Origin: Thermomonas sp.
GTDB taxonomy: Bacteria; Pseudomonadota; Gammaproteobacteria; Xanthomonadales; Xanthomonadaceae
DNA: 64,000 nt
Direction of reading: 5' to 3'
Assembly: GCF_029945965.1 (NCBI RefSeq)
Contig: NZ_JAQSDO010000015.1
Coordinates: 1,057,952 to 1,121,951 of the forward strand
Below, one piece after another: positions 10,924 to 20,664 of the stretch; positions within the stretch are counted from its first letter, which is position 1; each line of letters opens with the position of its first letter. The notes beneath the pieces were generated by a model. It had not been told where the DNA came from and made no database searches. It was given only the letters and a program-made list of their open reading frames with translations. Position numbers and translations under genes: made by a program.

Positions 10924-10942
10924 TTAGTAGTATTACTACTAA
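10924..10942. promoter_or_regulatory. LexA operator (SOS box, Xanthomonas type)
   Basis: TTAGTAGTATTACTACTAA is a perfect palindrome apart from its central base and matches the TTAG-N6-TACTA LexA site described for Xylella and Xanthomonas. It ends 2 bp upstream of the lexA start codon, so bound LexA would cover the start of its own message. Confidence 0.9.
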
Positions 10943-10980
10943 CACTTTGACCTGTCAACGTTCATATTGATGGCGCTGCC

Positions 10981-11481
10981 CTAATCGCCCAACTTGTGCT
11001 CCAGCCCACGCAAGGCCGCCGCCACGGTCTGCCGGCGCACCGCATCGCGATCGCCTTCAAACAGGAATAGTTCTGCGCGCGGGTAGCCGCCGCGACGCTT
11101 CCAGCCGATCCAGACCGTACCGACCGGCTTGTCCTCGGTACCACCACCCGGGCCAGCGATCCCCGTTACTGCGACCGCGATCGTTGCGCCGGAATGCACC
11201 AGCGCGCCGGAAACCATTTCCACCACGGTTTCGCGGCTGACTGCGCCATGGGTTTCCAGTGTCTGCGGCTGCACACCCAACAAGGCCTGCTTGGCCTCGT
11301 AGCTGTAAGCCACAAGTCCACAATCAAACCATGTCGAGGAACCCGCGACATCAGTGACTGCCTTGGCAATCCAACCGCCAGTGCAACTCTCCGCGGTCAC
11401 CAGCATTTGCCGCGCGGCTTGCAGGAGGGTGCCGGTGGCATTGGCCAGGGCATCGAGCTCAACATCAGTGGGCGTGATCAT
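10981..11481 (-). CDS. pncC: Nicotinamide-nucleotide amidase PncC (CinA C-terminal domain family)
   Basis: Deamidates nicotinamide mononucleotide to nicotinic acid mononucleotide in the pyridine nucleotide cycle. The 166-residue protein is the stand-alone CinA C-terminal type. It carries TAESCTGGWIAKAVTDVAGSS with the catalytic Ser, then VAVTGIAGPGGGTEDKPVGTVWIG. The internal ATG at 11481 fits the family length better than the upstream ATG at 11520. Cin/PncC next to the recA region is a recurrent arrangement in bacteria. It is upstream of lexA on the same strand; the SOS box lies after its stop, so pncC itself need not be SOS-controlled. Confidence 0.93.
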   Translation of the reverse strand: MITPTDVELDALANATGTLLQAARQMLVTAESCTGGWIAKAVTDVAGSSTWFDCGLVAYSYEAKQALLGVQPQTLETHGAVSRETVVEMVSGALVHSGATIAVAVTGIAGPGGGTEDKPVGTVWIGWKRRGGYPRAELFLFEGDRDAVRRQTVAAALRGLEHKLGD

Positions 11482-11535
11482 TGGCCGTCCGGATGGGATT
11501 CTGCAGGCGTTGTAACGCATGCGGCCCGAAAACGA

Positions 11536-11560
11536 AACCGGCCCGCGATGCGGGCCGGTT
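11536..11560 (-). terminator. Intrinsic terminator of the TonB-dependent receptor gene
   Basis: AACCGGCCCGC / GCGGGCCGGTT forms an 11-bp stem with a short loop, 18 bp past the receptor stop codon. On the minus strand it is followed by a T-rich stretch (TTTCGTTTTC). Confidence 0.75.
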
Positions 11561-11578
11561 GTAGTACGTCGATTCAGA

Positions 11579-14230
11579 TCAGAATCGCATGCGCAAGGTC
11601 AAGCCATAGGTCGCGGGCGCGCCCAGGAAGGCGTTGTACGTGTTCAATGGATCCGAAGCCGCGTGTTGCGCATTGGGCAAGGGCGAACCCACTGCTTGCA
11701 GCGGCCCGTCGAATCCAACCTGGATATAGTTTTTGTCGAACACGTTCAGGCCCCACAGCTCCAGCATCCATTTGCGGTCGCGCGAACCGAAGCCGATGCG
11801 CGCATTGACCACGGTGTAGGCACCCTGCTGCTTCTCGACGTCGAGGTCGGAGCCGGTGTTGAACTCCGACATGTACTTGGCACCGATGTTGAAGCGGCCC
11901 ATCAGGCTGTTGGCGAAATCCCACTCATAGGTCACCGCACCTGTTGTCGACCACTTGGGTGCAAAGCTGGCCTGGCTGCCGGGCAGCTTGTACAACGGAC
12001 CCAGCACCGGTGTGGTCTGGAATTCCGCAGTCGGGCGCGCATCGCCGTAGGTCGTGTCCGCGTAAGTCATGCCGCCCTGCAACATCAGGCCTTTGACCGA
12101 TGCCGGCTGCCACAGGATCTCGGTGTCGATGCCCTTTGATACCGCCTTGGGGATCGAACGCACCACGAAGCTGGTGCCCAGGAAGCTGTTGAGCTGGAAA
12201 TCGCTGAAGGTCTGGTGGAACAGGGTCGCATTGAGCAGCAGGTTGCCGCCGGCCCAGGTGGTTTTGGTGCCGAGCTCGTAGCTGTCGACGAATTCACCGG
12301 GGAATGACGTGTCATTGACCGGGGCGATACCGGCACCGGCACTCGACAGGCCATTGGCGGACTGCACGCGATCCAGGTTGAAGCCGCCGGCCTTGTAGCC
12401 GCGCGCGGCTGAGGCGTAGGTCATCACGCTCGGGTTCCAGCGGTAGGCTGCTTTCACGGTACCGGACCATTCCGATTCATTGCGCTTCTGGTTGGTGCTG
12501 CGACCGTTGTGCAATGCATTGGCCCATGGCAGGCACATGAAGCCCACGATGTCCGGCGTGACTGCACCAATCAGCGCCGCCTGGGTTGCCGGGGTCAGCA
12601 GTCCAAAATTGGGAATGCGCGCCGCAAGTGCCGCGCCGACCCTGGCACCCGGATTGGCCAACGTGTTGCCGCAGCCGATGCTGCCGTTGGGATTGCTGTA
12701 AAGCGCGCTAAGTGTCTTGTCTTCCTGCGTGTAGCGCAGGCCCAGGGTCAGGTCCAGTGCCTCGCTGGCGTGCCAGGTGTTGTTGGTGAACAGGGCAAGG
12801 CTCTTGGAATTCTGCTTGTAACGATCAAGTGCGCCCAAGCCGCTGTAGTTGGTGCCATAGGGCTTGCCACTCACCTGTGACAGGAACGTCGCGGGATTCG
12901 CTTGATTGACCCATCCTGCCGGAAGTTTGGCTTGCACGCCGGCCAGCACTTTCTGCCCGACCAGGGTGGACAGGTAAGCCTCGTACCCGGTACCGAAGCG
13001 GTAAGAGTCGTTGCGGTTCAGATCTTCATTGGCATAGAACAGCCCGACCATCCAGTCGACCTTTTCAGTAGAGCCGGTCAGGCGGAACTCCTGACTGAAC
13101 TGCTTGAAGCCGGTGAAGGACTCATCCTTGGTCCCTTGGCGATACAGGATGTCGGCGGAGGAGTAATCAAAATCCAGGCCATTGATCGCTTGCCAGTCAC
13201 GCGCGGCGGTGATCGAGGTCAGGGTCGCGTTACTGAACCATGGCGTAGTCCAGTTGACCTCGCCGCTCAGGCCCTTGTCCTGGATCTTCTGGGTGGTATC
13301 GCGGTTGCTCCAGGCCTGCCGTGCGAACGGATCAGCCACCGGCGCGAGGCCGGTATCCGATGCAAGCGCATCAATCAGAGGCGACGTGGCACCGTGGACC
13401 AAGGTGACCGCGGTGCAGCAGTTCTCGTTGCGCCGAGTGTAGTCGGCGATGAAATTGATGTCGAGGTCGTCGTTCGGCACGATCCGCCACTGCGCGCGCA
13501 CCGAGCTGTAGTCCTGGTCGTAGTCCTTCTTGTTGGTACGCGGGCCACTGCCGGTATGCACCGTCATCCAGCCATCGCGATCGCGCTGAGTGGCGAAGAT
13601 ACGGAAGGCGGCATGTTCGCCGACCGGGGTGTTGAACGACGCGGACAACCCCAGCGCGCCGTAGTTGCCGCCGGTGATTTCAAAATCCGCACTACGTACG
13701 AAGTTCGGGCGGCGGGTAATGACATTGATGACGCCGGCTGAGGTGTTCTTGCCGAACACTGTTCCCTGCGGTCCCTTCAGGACTTCGATCCGCTCTAATT
13801 CACCAAGGTCGCCGAAGCCGACGCTGTTGCGGGCCCGATACACGCCGTCGATCACCACGCCAACCGAGGACTCCAGGCCGACGTTGTCGCCCACCGTGCC
13901 GATTCCGCGGATACGCGCGGTGGTGATCGCCTCGCTCTGGGTACTGGTCACGGTCAGACCGGGCACCAGCATCTGCAGGTCCTTGATGTCACGCACGCCG
14001 GCGTCCTGCAAGGCCTGGTCAGACAGTGAGGTGACCATGATCGGCACGTCCTGCATGGCCTCTTCGCGTTTCTGCGCAGTGACCACCATCGTGTCGAGGG
14101 TCTTGGCTTCTTGCCGCTGCTTGTCCTGTTTGCTTCCGTCTTGTGCAAGAGCGGGCATGGCCACCATCGACATCATTGCGGTAACAAGTGCGACAGCGAG
14201 CGGCTTGGGTTGCAGTTGCTTGCGTTGCAT
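11579..14230 (-). CDS. TonB-dependent outer-membrane receptor
   Basis: An 883-residue outer-membrane beta-barrel that imports a substrate using TonB energy. The signal peptide ends at PALAQ (about residue 29). A TonB-box-like stretch (LDTMVVTAQKREEAMQDVP) is followed by the plug domain, with RIRGIGTV, VVIDGVYRARNSVG and LKGPQGTVFGKNTSAGVINVI. The remaining residues form the barrel, which ends YGLTLRMRF with the C-terminal Phe expected for BAM assembly. The ATG at 14230 has GAGGGGG upstream. The AQKREE type is common in sphingomonads, Caulobacter and xanthomonads for organic substrates; the ligand here is unknown. No transporter or enzyme next to it gives a clue. Transcribed alone, with its own terminator. 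Confidence 0.95.
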   Translation of the reverse strand: MQRKQLQPKPLAVALVTAMMSMVAMPALAQDGSKQDKQRQEAKTLDTMVVTAQKREEAMQDVPIMVTSLSDQALQDAGVRDIKDLQMLVPGLTVTSTQSEAITTARIRGIGTVGDNVGLESSVGVVIDGVYRARNSVGFGDLGELERIEVLKGPQGTVFGKNTSAGVINVITRRPNFVRSADFEITGGNYGALGLSASFNTPVGEHAAFRIFATQRDRDGWMTVHTGSGPRTNKKDYDQDYSSVRAQWRIVPNDDLDINFIADYTRRNENCCTAVTLVHGATSPLIDALASDTGLAPVADPFARQAWSNRDTTQKIQDKGLSGEVNWTTPWFSNATLTSITAARDWQAINGLDFDYSSADILYRQGTKDESFTGFKQFSQEFRLTGSTEKVDWMVGLFYANEDLNRNDSYRFGTGYEAYLSTLVGQKVLAGVQAKLPAGWVNQANPATFLSQVSGKPYGTNYSGLGALDRYKQNSKSLALFTNNTWHASEALDLTLGLRYTQEDKTLSALYSNPNGSIGCGNTLANPGARVGAALAARIPNFGLLTPATQAALIGAVTPDIVGFMCLPWANALHNGRSTNQKRNESEWSGTVKAAYRWNPSVMTYASAARGYKAGGFNLDRVQSANGLSSAGAGIAPVNDTSFPGEFVDSYELGTKTTWAGGNLLLNATLFHQTFSDFQLNSFLGTSFVVRSIPKAVSKGIDTEILWQPASVKGLMLQGGMTYADTTYGDARPTAEFQTTPVLGPLYKLPGSQASFAPKWSTTGAVTYEWDFANSLMGRFNIGAKYMSEFNTGSDLDVEKQQGAYTVVNARIGFGSRDRKWMLELWGLNVFDKNYIQVGFDGPLQAVGSPLPNAQHAASDPLNTYNAFLGAPATYGLTLRMRF

Positions 14231-14542
14231 GATTTCCCCCTCGAAATGAACACCAAAAAAAATCAAGGCCACCGCATGTGCGGGACCATCGTTAGCCTAG
14301 GCGCGTGCCACGTGGGGGTTGGCATCGCGAGCGCGGTTTGTTTGACCGCGTTCACTAAAAGCTAACACACAACCGCACGGTTGCGTATGCAACCGGTGCG
14401 GACAGATTTCAGTTGGCGGCTCGACTACATAAGTGAGCCAAGCCCGCACAAGGCGGGAGCTTCAGGGGACCGACATCAGCTCGCTGGCCTGCAAACTGGG
14501 CTTGCTTGAGTCCCGTGAAGGCGATGTGGTCTGGCTTGTGCT
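14231..14542. other. Intergenic region upstream of the TonB receptor, with an imperfect inverted repeat
   Basis: This 312-bp stretch contains no convincing gene. It must hold the receptor promoter. At 14373-14401 there is an imperfect inverted repeat, CCGCACGGTTGC with GCAACCGGTGCGG (one bulged base, 4-nt loop), about 145-170 bp upstream of the receptor start. It could be an operator or a terminator-like hairpin. No further structure was recognised. Confidence 0.4.
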
Positions 14543-15733
14543 TCAACGACCGGCAAACACCACGGCCGGCTGCAATTTCAGGATCGGCCAGGCGCTGATC
14601 GCCGCGGCGGCTACGCTGACCAACGCCACCCCTAGCACGCCGATGAAGGGTGTGAACCACATCATCCGGAACGGGAACCCCGACGGCATCACCGCTTCGC
14701 CGACCAGGCCGCACAGGCCGATTCCCAGGCCGGCGCCCAGCAGCGCACAGGCAAGCGCCTGAACCAGCACCATCGACAACAACGTTCGCGACGATGCCCC
14801 CATCGCCTTGAGCACGGCGTACTGCCGCTGGTGTTCGTAGGTGAACATGTACAACATCACCCCGGTCACGCCGAAGCCTACCGTCATCGCCAGCACCAGC
14901 ATCGTGGTGACATCGCCAACGTCTTCGGAATTGATGAGGAACCAACGCACCGTATCGGACTTGAAATCCGCCGCCGAACGCGCGCGTAGCCCGGTACGTT
15001 GACGGATCCGTTCTGCCAGCGCTCCTGACGACACGCCTGCAGCCGCGTGTGCCATCACAAAAGTCACCTGCGTGCGCTCTGGCGGCAGTATCCGCTCGGC
15101 AGTCGAGATCGTGGTGTACAGCAGCGGACGTACCGGGAACCTCGGCAGCGTCTGCGAATGACCCACCACGCGGAGCATGTGGTCGTTTGCCAGCAGCTCG
15201 TCACCACTGCCGATTTCGCGCGTCGGCACGTCCAGGTGCACGCCATCATGCGGCCACTGGTCAACGGCGGAGAGCGGCGTTCCCAGTTTGCCGGACGTGC
15301 CGCCAGCATCGACCACGACGGTGTTGGCTTCGTGCAGCGCGAACGGCGGCCGGCCTGCGACCAGCGGCGCGCCCTGCAGGGTCGCATCGTCCACGCCGAT
15401 CACCTGGAACGACTGGAAACGCCCATTGGCGAAACGCGCCTGGGTGCTGCCTAGCAGCAGTGGTGCGGCAAGCGCCACGCCGTCGACGCTGCGCACCCGA
15501 AGCAACGCCGAGCCAGGCAGGTTGATGGTCTGTTCGACCGACGCCACTGCAGGATCCATGACCCAGACATCGGCCTGTGCATTCTCGGTGATCAGTGAAA
15601 ATCCGTGGGTCAGGAAGCCACTGAAAAACGAGGCGGCAAAGGTCACCAGGAACGAGGTGAAGACAATCCCGAACAGCAGGCCAATGAACTTGGCCCGGTC
15701 GGCGAACAGCATCTGCAGCCCGATCCGGAGCAT
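14543..15733 (-). CDS. ABC exporter permease (DevC/MacB-like, FtsX-type fold)
   Basis: A 396-residue inner-membrane subunit with one N-terminal and three C-terminal membrane helices around a large periplasmic domain (about residues 40-265), the layout of MacB/DevC permeases. The C-terminal part contains the FtsX-like block YMFTYEHQRQYAVLKAMGASSRTLLSMVLVQA. It is the last gene of a three-gene operon in the order ATPase, adaptor, permease, with an 8-bp gap to the adaptor. It probably works with an outer-membrane TolC-type channel encoded elsewhere. The substrate is not predictable from sequence. Confidence 0.9.
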   Translation of the reverse strand: MLRIGLQMLFADRAKFIGLLFGIVFTSFLVTFAASFFSGFLTHGFSLITENAQADVWVMDPAVASVEQTINLPGSALLRVRSVDGVALAAPLLLGSTQARFANGRFQSFQVIGVDDATLQGAPLVAGRPPFALHEANTVVVDAGGTSGKLGTPLSAVDQWPHDGVHLDVPTREIGSGDELLANDHMLRVVGHSQTLPRFPVRPLLYTTISTAERILPPERTQVTFVMAHAAAGVSSGALAERIRQRTGLRARSAADFKSDTVRWFLINSEDVGDVTTMLVLAMTVGFGVTGVMLYMFTYEHQRQYAVLKAMGASSRTLLSMVLVQALACALLGAGLGIGLCGLVGEAVMPSGFPFRMMWFTPFIGVLGVALVSVAAAAISAWPILKLQPAVVFAGR

Positions 15734-15741
15734 CAGCGCGC

Positions 15742-16662
15742 CTACCTTTCCGGCGCAGGTTGCTGCTGCGGCAACGCCTGGATGAAGACATCCATCTGCT
15801 GGCCGACGTACACCGGCAATGCCGTGCGCGCGAAGCTGTAAACGACCTGCAGCACGCGCACGTCAACACGCTCGGTGGCCTGCCCGGTCAACGATGTCCT
15901 GGGCGTCACATAAGGCTCGATGTATTCGAAATGCAGCGGCGTCGTCAACGTCGGGTTACCGCGCACGTAAGCCATTGCGAGGGCCTCGGGCCGTACCCGC
16001 CAGGCGTCGCTTTCGTCGATGTCCACCCGCAAGTACATCCGCGCGCTGTCACCCATCAGCATTGGTGGCGTAGCCCGCGCATCGGCTGCAGCGTATTCGC
16101 CGGCTCGAATGTTGACCTGGAGGATCTCGCCGTTGGCGGGCGCCCGCACCGTCAGGCGTTCGATGGCCACGCGGGACTGCTCGACCACTGCCCTCGCCGC
16201 GTCGAGCGCCGTGCGCGCCGCGTCCACGTCATCGCGCAGCTCGCTCATCATCTGGGCGCTGATCACCCCGGCAGCGCGCTGCTGCAGCGCACTGAATCGG
16301 CGCAATTTGTGCTGCGGCTTTTCCAAGGCCGCGCTCGCCTCGGCCACTCGAGCCTGCTCGACACCGAGGCGCGCCTGCAGATCGCGGTCGTCGATGCTGA
16401 ACAAGGGATCGCCGCGCGCCACGCGATCGCCGACCTTGACGTACAACGCCTGCACCACGCCTGGCACAGTGGTGGCCACGGCGATGTTGCCCCGCCCGAT
16501 CTCGGTGATCCCGGATCCGGCCACGTACGCGGCGAACGGTGCCCGCACCGCAGCGACCGCCGGTGGCACCGGGGTCGGGCTGCGATTGCTGTCGACCACG
16601 ACCCACGCTCCGATCAGCAACCCGAGCAGGGCCAGCCCAATGAGGATGTAAGCCCGCTTCAT
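15742..16662 (-). CDS. Periplasmic adaptor (HlyD/DevB-like membrane fusion protein)
   Basis: A 306-residue membrane fusion protein linking the ABC permease to an outer-membrane channel. It has one N-terminal transmembrane helix (about residues 4-24). A biotinyl-lipoyl-like domain is split by a coiled-coil hairpin (LGVEQARVAEASAALEKPQHKLRRFSAL ...), with TVPGVVQALYVKVGDRVARGDPLFSIDDRDL on the N-terminal side and LTVRAPANGEILQVNIRAGEY on the C-terminal side. The start codon overlaps the ATPase stop as ATGA, so the two are co-translated. Confidence 0.9.
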   Translation of the reverse strand: MKRAYILIGLALLGLLIGAWVVVDSNRSPTPVPPAVAAVRAPFAAYVAGSGITEIGRGNIAVATTVPGVVQALYVKVGDRVARGDPLFSIDDRDLQARLGVEQARVAEASAALEKPQHKLRRFSALQQRAAGVISAQMMSELRDDVDAARTALDAARAVVEQSRVAIERLTVRAPANGEILQVNIRAGEYAAADARATPPMLMGDSARMYLRVDIDESDAWRVRPEALAMAYVRGNPTLTTPLHFEYIEPYVTPRTSLTGQATERVDVRVLQVVYSFARTALPVYVGQQMDVFIQALPQQQPAPER

Positions 16663-17378
16663 GGCGCCCGTCCCTGGCCGTCGGCTATATCGACAATCAC
16701 ACCGTCTTCCATCCGCGCGATGCGGTCGGCAAATTCAAAAATGCGGTTGTCATGGGTCACCACGATCAAGGCCCGTTGCGGATTACGTACCTTGTCGCGC
16801 AGCAGCGTCATCATCGCGTGACCGGTCTCCTGATCCAGGCTGCTGGTTGGCTCGTCGCAGACAATCAAAGCCGGATCGTGCACCAATGCGCGGGCGATGG
16901 CGACGCGCTGTTGCTGGCCGCCACTGAGCTTCGGCGGCAGGGCATTGGCGCGTTCAGCCAGCCCAACCGATCCCAGCAAGTCCCTCGCGCGGGCCCGGGC
17001 CTGCTCCCTCGGGGTACCGGCGAGCAGCAGCGGAATGCTGACGTTGTCCACGGCGCTGAGCGACGGCAACAGGTTGAACGCCTGGAACACGAAGCCGATG
17101 TTGCGACCGCGAAACCGCGTGCGCGCGTCGGCGTGCATGTGCAGCAGGTCCTGGCCCAGCACTTCGCACTGGCCATCGTCCTGGTCCAGGATCGCGGTGA
17201 TGATCGACACCAGCGTGGTCTTGCCGCAGCCCGATGGTCCGACCAGCAGCAGCAGCTCGCCGCGACGTATATCCAGATCGACGCCACGCAGTGCCCGCGT
17301 GCGCGCGCCCTCCTCGCCGTAGGACTTGGTAAGCCCGCGGCAGCGCACCGCGACTTCCAAATCGGCTTGCAGGTCCAC
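16659..17378 (-). CDS. ABC exporter ATP-binding protein (DevA/LolD/MacB-type)
   Basis: A 239-residue ATPase that powers the exporter. Walker A is GPSGCGKTT, the Q-loop is FVFQAFNLLPSL, the signature is LSGGQQQR, and Walker B is ALIVCDEPTSSLD. The H-loop is VVTHD. It is first in the operon and overlaps the adaptor gene by 4 nt. It is divergent from the DUF2127 gene across about 95 bp, which must contain both promoters. Confidence 0.93.
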   Translation of the reverse strand: MDLQADLEVAVRCRGLTKSYGEEGARTRALRGVDLDIRRGELLLLVGPSGCGKTTLVSIITAILDQDDGQCEVLGQDLLHMHADARTRFRGRNIGFVFQAFNLLPSLSAVDNVSIPLLLAGTPREQARARARDLLGSVGLAERANALPPKLSGGQQQRVAIARALVHDPALIVCDEPTSSLDQETGHAMMTLLRDKVRNPQRALIVVTHDNRIFEFADRIARMEDGVIVDIADGQGRAP

Positions 17379-17473
17379 TTCTTCGTCCTTGTTGCGCGAG
17401 CGTAGGCAATTGTAGCTTCCACGCCAGTTAACACCGGCTCTGGTGTAATCGGTGCCTTGGCCGGAGCCTATGA

Positions 17474-17962
17474 ATGACCACAGCGCGCGAAGAAAAGGCG
17501 TTACATGATGTTTTCCTCATCAGCATCTGGATCAAGGGGTTGGTCGGACTGGGCCAGGTGGCGGCCGGCGGCTTGCTGTTGGCCGCCAGCCGGGCAACGC
17601 TCACCTCTTTCGTGTTGCGGTGGACCACGCCGGAACTGTCGGAGGATCCGCATGACTGGCTTGCCAACCTGCTGCAAGCCAGCACCTTGGGCTGGAATCC
17701 CGGTACGCAGTCGTTCGCGAGTGTTTATCTCATCGTCCATGGGCTGATCAAGATCGTGCTGGTGGCCGGCCTGCTGCGTCGCAAGATGTGGTCCTATCCG
17801 GTGTCTATGGGGGTGCTGGGCGCTTTCATCGCCTACCAGCTGTACCGATACAGCTTCACCCATTCGATTTGGCTACTGCTGCTGACCGGGCTGGACGCGG
17901 TGGTGATCGCCCTGATCCACCATGAATACCGGGTCCGCAAGACGCACGGCTTTCCCGTCTGA
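17474..17962 (+). CDS. DUF2127-type membrane protein
   Basis: A 162-residue protein with about four membrane helices. The N-terminal ALHDVFLISIWIKGLVGLGQ is the typical opening of DUF2127 proteins, whose function is unknown. The ATG has GGAG 7 bp upstream. The middle part (residues about 40-75) is a more polar loop rich in Trp and Pro; the C-terminus is basic and cytoplasmic. It stands alone between the ABC operon and mutS. No function is proposed. Confidence 0.75.
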   Translation: MTTAREEKALHDVFLISIWIKGLVGLGQVAAGGLLLAASRATLTSFVLRWTTPELSEDPHDWLANLLQASTLGWNPGTQSFASVYLIVHGLIKIVLVAGLLRRKMWSYPVSMGVLGAFIAYQLYRYSFTHSIWLLLLTGLDAVVIALIHHEYRVRKTHGFPV

Positions 17963-18036
17963 ACATTGGTAACCAGGCAGCTTCCGCTGACAGCTTGCCC
18001 TAGACTGGGCCGCTTTCACCAAGCCGAGCGATACGC

Positions 18037-20664
18037 TTGCCACACGTCACGAAATCAAGCCCGAATCCCGGCCAAGCTTCCGATTCAGGCGGGGAGCTGC
18101 ATACGCCACTCATGCGCCAGTTCTTCGCCGCCAAGGCGGAACACCCGGATGTGTTGCTGTTTTTCCGGATGGGCGACTTCTACGAACTGTTCCATGACGA
18201 TGCGCGCAAGGCCGCCAGGCTGCTCGACATCACCCTGACCCAGCGCGGCTCATCCGCCGGCCAGCCGATCCCGATGGCAGGGGTGCCTCACCATGCCGCC
18301 GAAGGCTATCTGGCACGGCTCGTGGCGCTGGGCGAGTCAGTCGCCATTTGCGAACAGATTGGCGATCCGGCCACCAGCAAGGGACTAGTCGAACGCAAGG
18401 TGGTGCGAATCGTCACTCCCGGCACGGTGACCGATGAAGCATTGCTGGACGAACGCCGCGACACCCTGCTGCTGGCAATCAGTCGCAACAAGCAAGGTTA
18501 CGGCCTCGCATGGGCCGACCTCGCCAGCGGCCGCCTGCGCGCCAATGAAGTCGATGGCGAGGATGCACTGGACGCTGAACTCGCGCGCCTGCAACCGGCG
18601 GAAGTGTTGATTGCCGATGAGGACGGCTGGCCGCCAGCAGTGCTGGAAGCGCGCGGCCTGCGCCGACGTGCGCCGTGGCTGTTCGATGCCGATAGTGGTC
18701 GCCGCCAGTTGCTGCAGTTTTTCGCAGTGCATGACCTGACCGCATTCGGCATCGACGACAAGCCCGGGGCGATTGCGGCAGCTGCCGCGCTACTGGGCTA
18801 CATCGAGGAAACCCAGAAGCAACGACTGCCACACCTGCGCGCGATTTCGCTGGAACAGTCCGACGAAGCGATTGCGATGAACGCGGCCACTCGCCGCCAT
18901 CTTGAACTTGACACCCGCGTTGATGGCGACCTCAAGGCGACGCTGCTGGGCGTGCTCGACTCCACCATCACCCCGATGGGCGGACGCCTGTTGCGCCGCT
19001 GGTTGCACCGGCCGTTGCGCGACCGCCGCGTACTCGGCGAACGTCACCATGCGGTGACGACACTGATCGATGCGCGCGCCGGCGATACGTTGCGTAGCGA
19101 ATTCCGCGCACTCGGCGACCTGGAACGCATCCTGTCTCGGATCGCATTGCGCAGCGCGCGCCCGCGCGACCTGTCTACGCTGCGCGATGGGCTGGCCATG
19201 CTCCCTGCCCTGCGCAAAATTTTGGCGCCACTGGATTCCCCACGTCTGCAGGCGCTGGCCGACGAACTCGGCGAGCACGCTGCCGACGCGCACCTGCTGC
19301 GCACCGCAGTGGTTGAACAGCCACCGGTCATGGCCCGCGACGGCGGCATCTTCGCCGAAGGTTACGACGCCGAGTTGGACGAACTCCGCAACCTGTCCAG
19401 CAATGCCGACCAGTTCCTGATCGACCTGGAAGCACGCGAACGCGTCGCCACCGGCATCCCCACGCTCAAGGTCGGCTACAACCGCGTGCACGGCTATTTC
19501 CTGGAAATCAGCAAGGGCCAGAGTGGCAAGGCACCCGTGCATTACACGCGCAGGCAAACCCTGACCGGCGCCGAGCGTTATATCACCGAGGAACTGAAAG
19601 GATTTGAGGACAAAGTACTGTCCGCGCGCGAACGCGCACTTTCGCGCGAGAAACTGCTGTACGAAGGCCTGCTGGATGCACTCAACGAATCACTGGAACC
19701 GCTGCGTCGCTGCGCATCGGCGCTGAGCGAACTCGACGTACTAGCCGGCTTCGGCGAACGCGCGCAGACACTGGACTGGAATGCGCCAAAACTTGTAGAC
19801 GAACCCGGCATCCACATCGAACGCGGACGTCATCCTGTCGTCGAAGCGCTTCGCGATGCACCGTTCGAACCGAACGACCTGTTGTTCGATGCACGCACGC
19901 GGATGTACGTGGTGACCGGCCCGAACATGGGCGGCAAGAGCACCTACATGCGCCAGAACGCCTTGATCGTGCTGCTGGCGCATATCGGCAGTTTCGTGCC
20001 CGCCATGCGCGCGGTGATCGGCCCGATTGACCGCATCCTGACCCGCATCGGCGCCGGCGATGACCTTGCCCGCGGGCAATCGACCTTCATGGTCGAGATG
20101 AGCGAGACCAGTTATATCCTGCATCACGCCACCGAGCAGTCGCTGGTGCTGATGGACGAAATCGGGCGCGGCACTTCGACGTATGACGGGCTTGCATTGG
20201 CCGACGCGTGCGCGCGCCACCTCGCATCCGTAAATCGCAGCCACACTTTGTTCGCCACACATTATTTCGAACTCACCACACTCGCGGAACCCGGTAGCGG
20301 AATCGCCAACGTGCATCTGGATGCAGTCGAGCATCGCGATGGCGCGGGCAACGAAACCCTGGTGTTCATGCATGCGGTCAAGGACGGGCCAGCGGATCGC
20401 AGCTTCGGCCTGCAGGTCGCTGCATTGGCAGGACTGCCACAGGCGGTGGTGCGCCAAGCACACGCACGTCTGGCCGAACTGGAACGCCACAACCGTGATG
20501 CACCATCGACGCCGATGACCGCGCAGGCGATGGATGCGCCGCAACAGATCGGCCTGTTTACGCCCAGCTCCGCCGCGCTGGATGCGCTCGCCGCACTCGA
20601 TCCGGATGAGTTGACGCCCAAGCAGGCGCTGGAAGCGCTGTATCGACTAAAGGCGCTGGGATGA
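18037..20664 (+). CDS. mutS: DNA mismatch repair protein MutS
   Basis: Recognises base mismatches and small loops, then recruits MutL. The 875-residue protein has the mismatch-binding domain with the Phe-x-Glu motif in [10 protein letters not shown], connector, lever and clamp domains. The C-terminal ATPase has Walker [14 protein letters not shown] and Walker [17 protein letters not shown]. The start is taken as TTG at 18037, since an in-frame stop lies at 18001-18003 and the first ATG (18112) would remove part of the mismatch domain; the ribosome-binding site is weak. The stop overlaps the next gene by 4 nt. Confidence 0.96.
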   Translation: MPHVTKSSPNPGQASDSGGELHTPLMRQFFAAKAEHPDVLLFFRMGDFYELFHDDARKAARLLDITLTQRGSSAGQPIPMAGVPHHAAEGYLARLVALGESVAICEQIGDPATSKGLVERKVVRIVTPGTVTDEALLDERRDTLLLAISRNKQGYGLAWADLASGRLRANEVDGEDALDAELARLQPAEVLIADEDGWPPAVLEARGLRRRAPWLFDADSGRRQLLQFFAVHDLTAFGIDDKPGAIAAAAALLGYIEETQKQRLPHLRAISLEQSDEAIAMNAATRRHLELDTRVDGDLKATLLGVLDSTITPMGGRLLRRWLHRPLRDRRVLGERHHAVTTLIDARAGDTLRSEFRALGDLERILSRIALRSARPRDLSTLRDGLAMLPALRKILAPLDSPRLQALADELGEHAADAHLLRTAVVEQPPVMARDGGIFAEGYDAELDELRNLSSNADQFLIDLEARERVATGIPTLKVGYNRVHGYFLEISKGQSGKAPVHYTRRQTLTGAERYITEELKGFEDKVLSARERALSREKLLYEGLLDALNESLEPLRRCASALSELDVLAGFGERAQTLDWNAPKLVDEPGIHIERGRHPVVEALRDAPFEPNDLLFDARTRMYVVTGPNMGGKSTYMRQNALIVLLAHIGSFVPAMRAVIGPIDRILTRIGAGDDLARGQSTFMVEMSETSYILHHATEQSLVLMDEIGRGTSTYDGLALADACARHLASVNRSHTLFATHYFELTTLAEPGSGIANVHLDAVEHRDGAGNETLVFMHAVKDGPADRSFGLQVAALAGLPQAVVRQAHARLAELERHNRDAPSTPMTAQAMDAPQQIGLFTPSSAALDALAALDPDELTPKQALEALYRLKALG

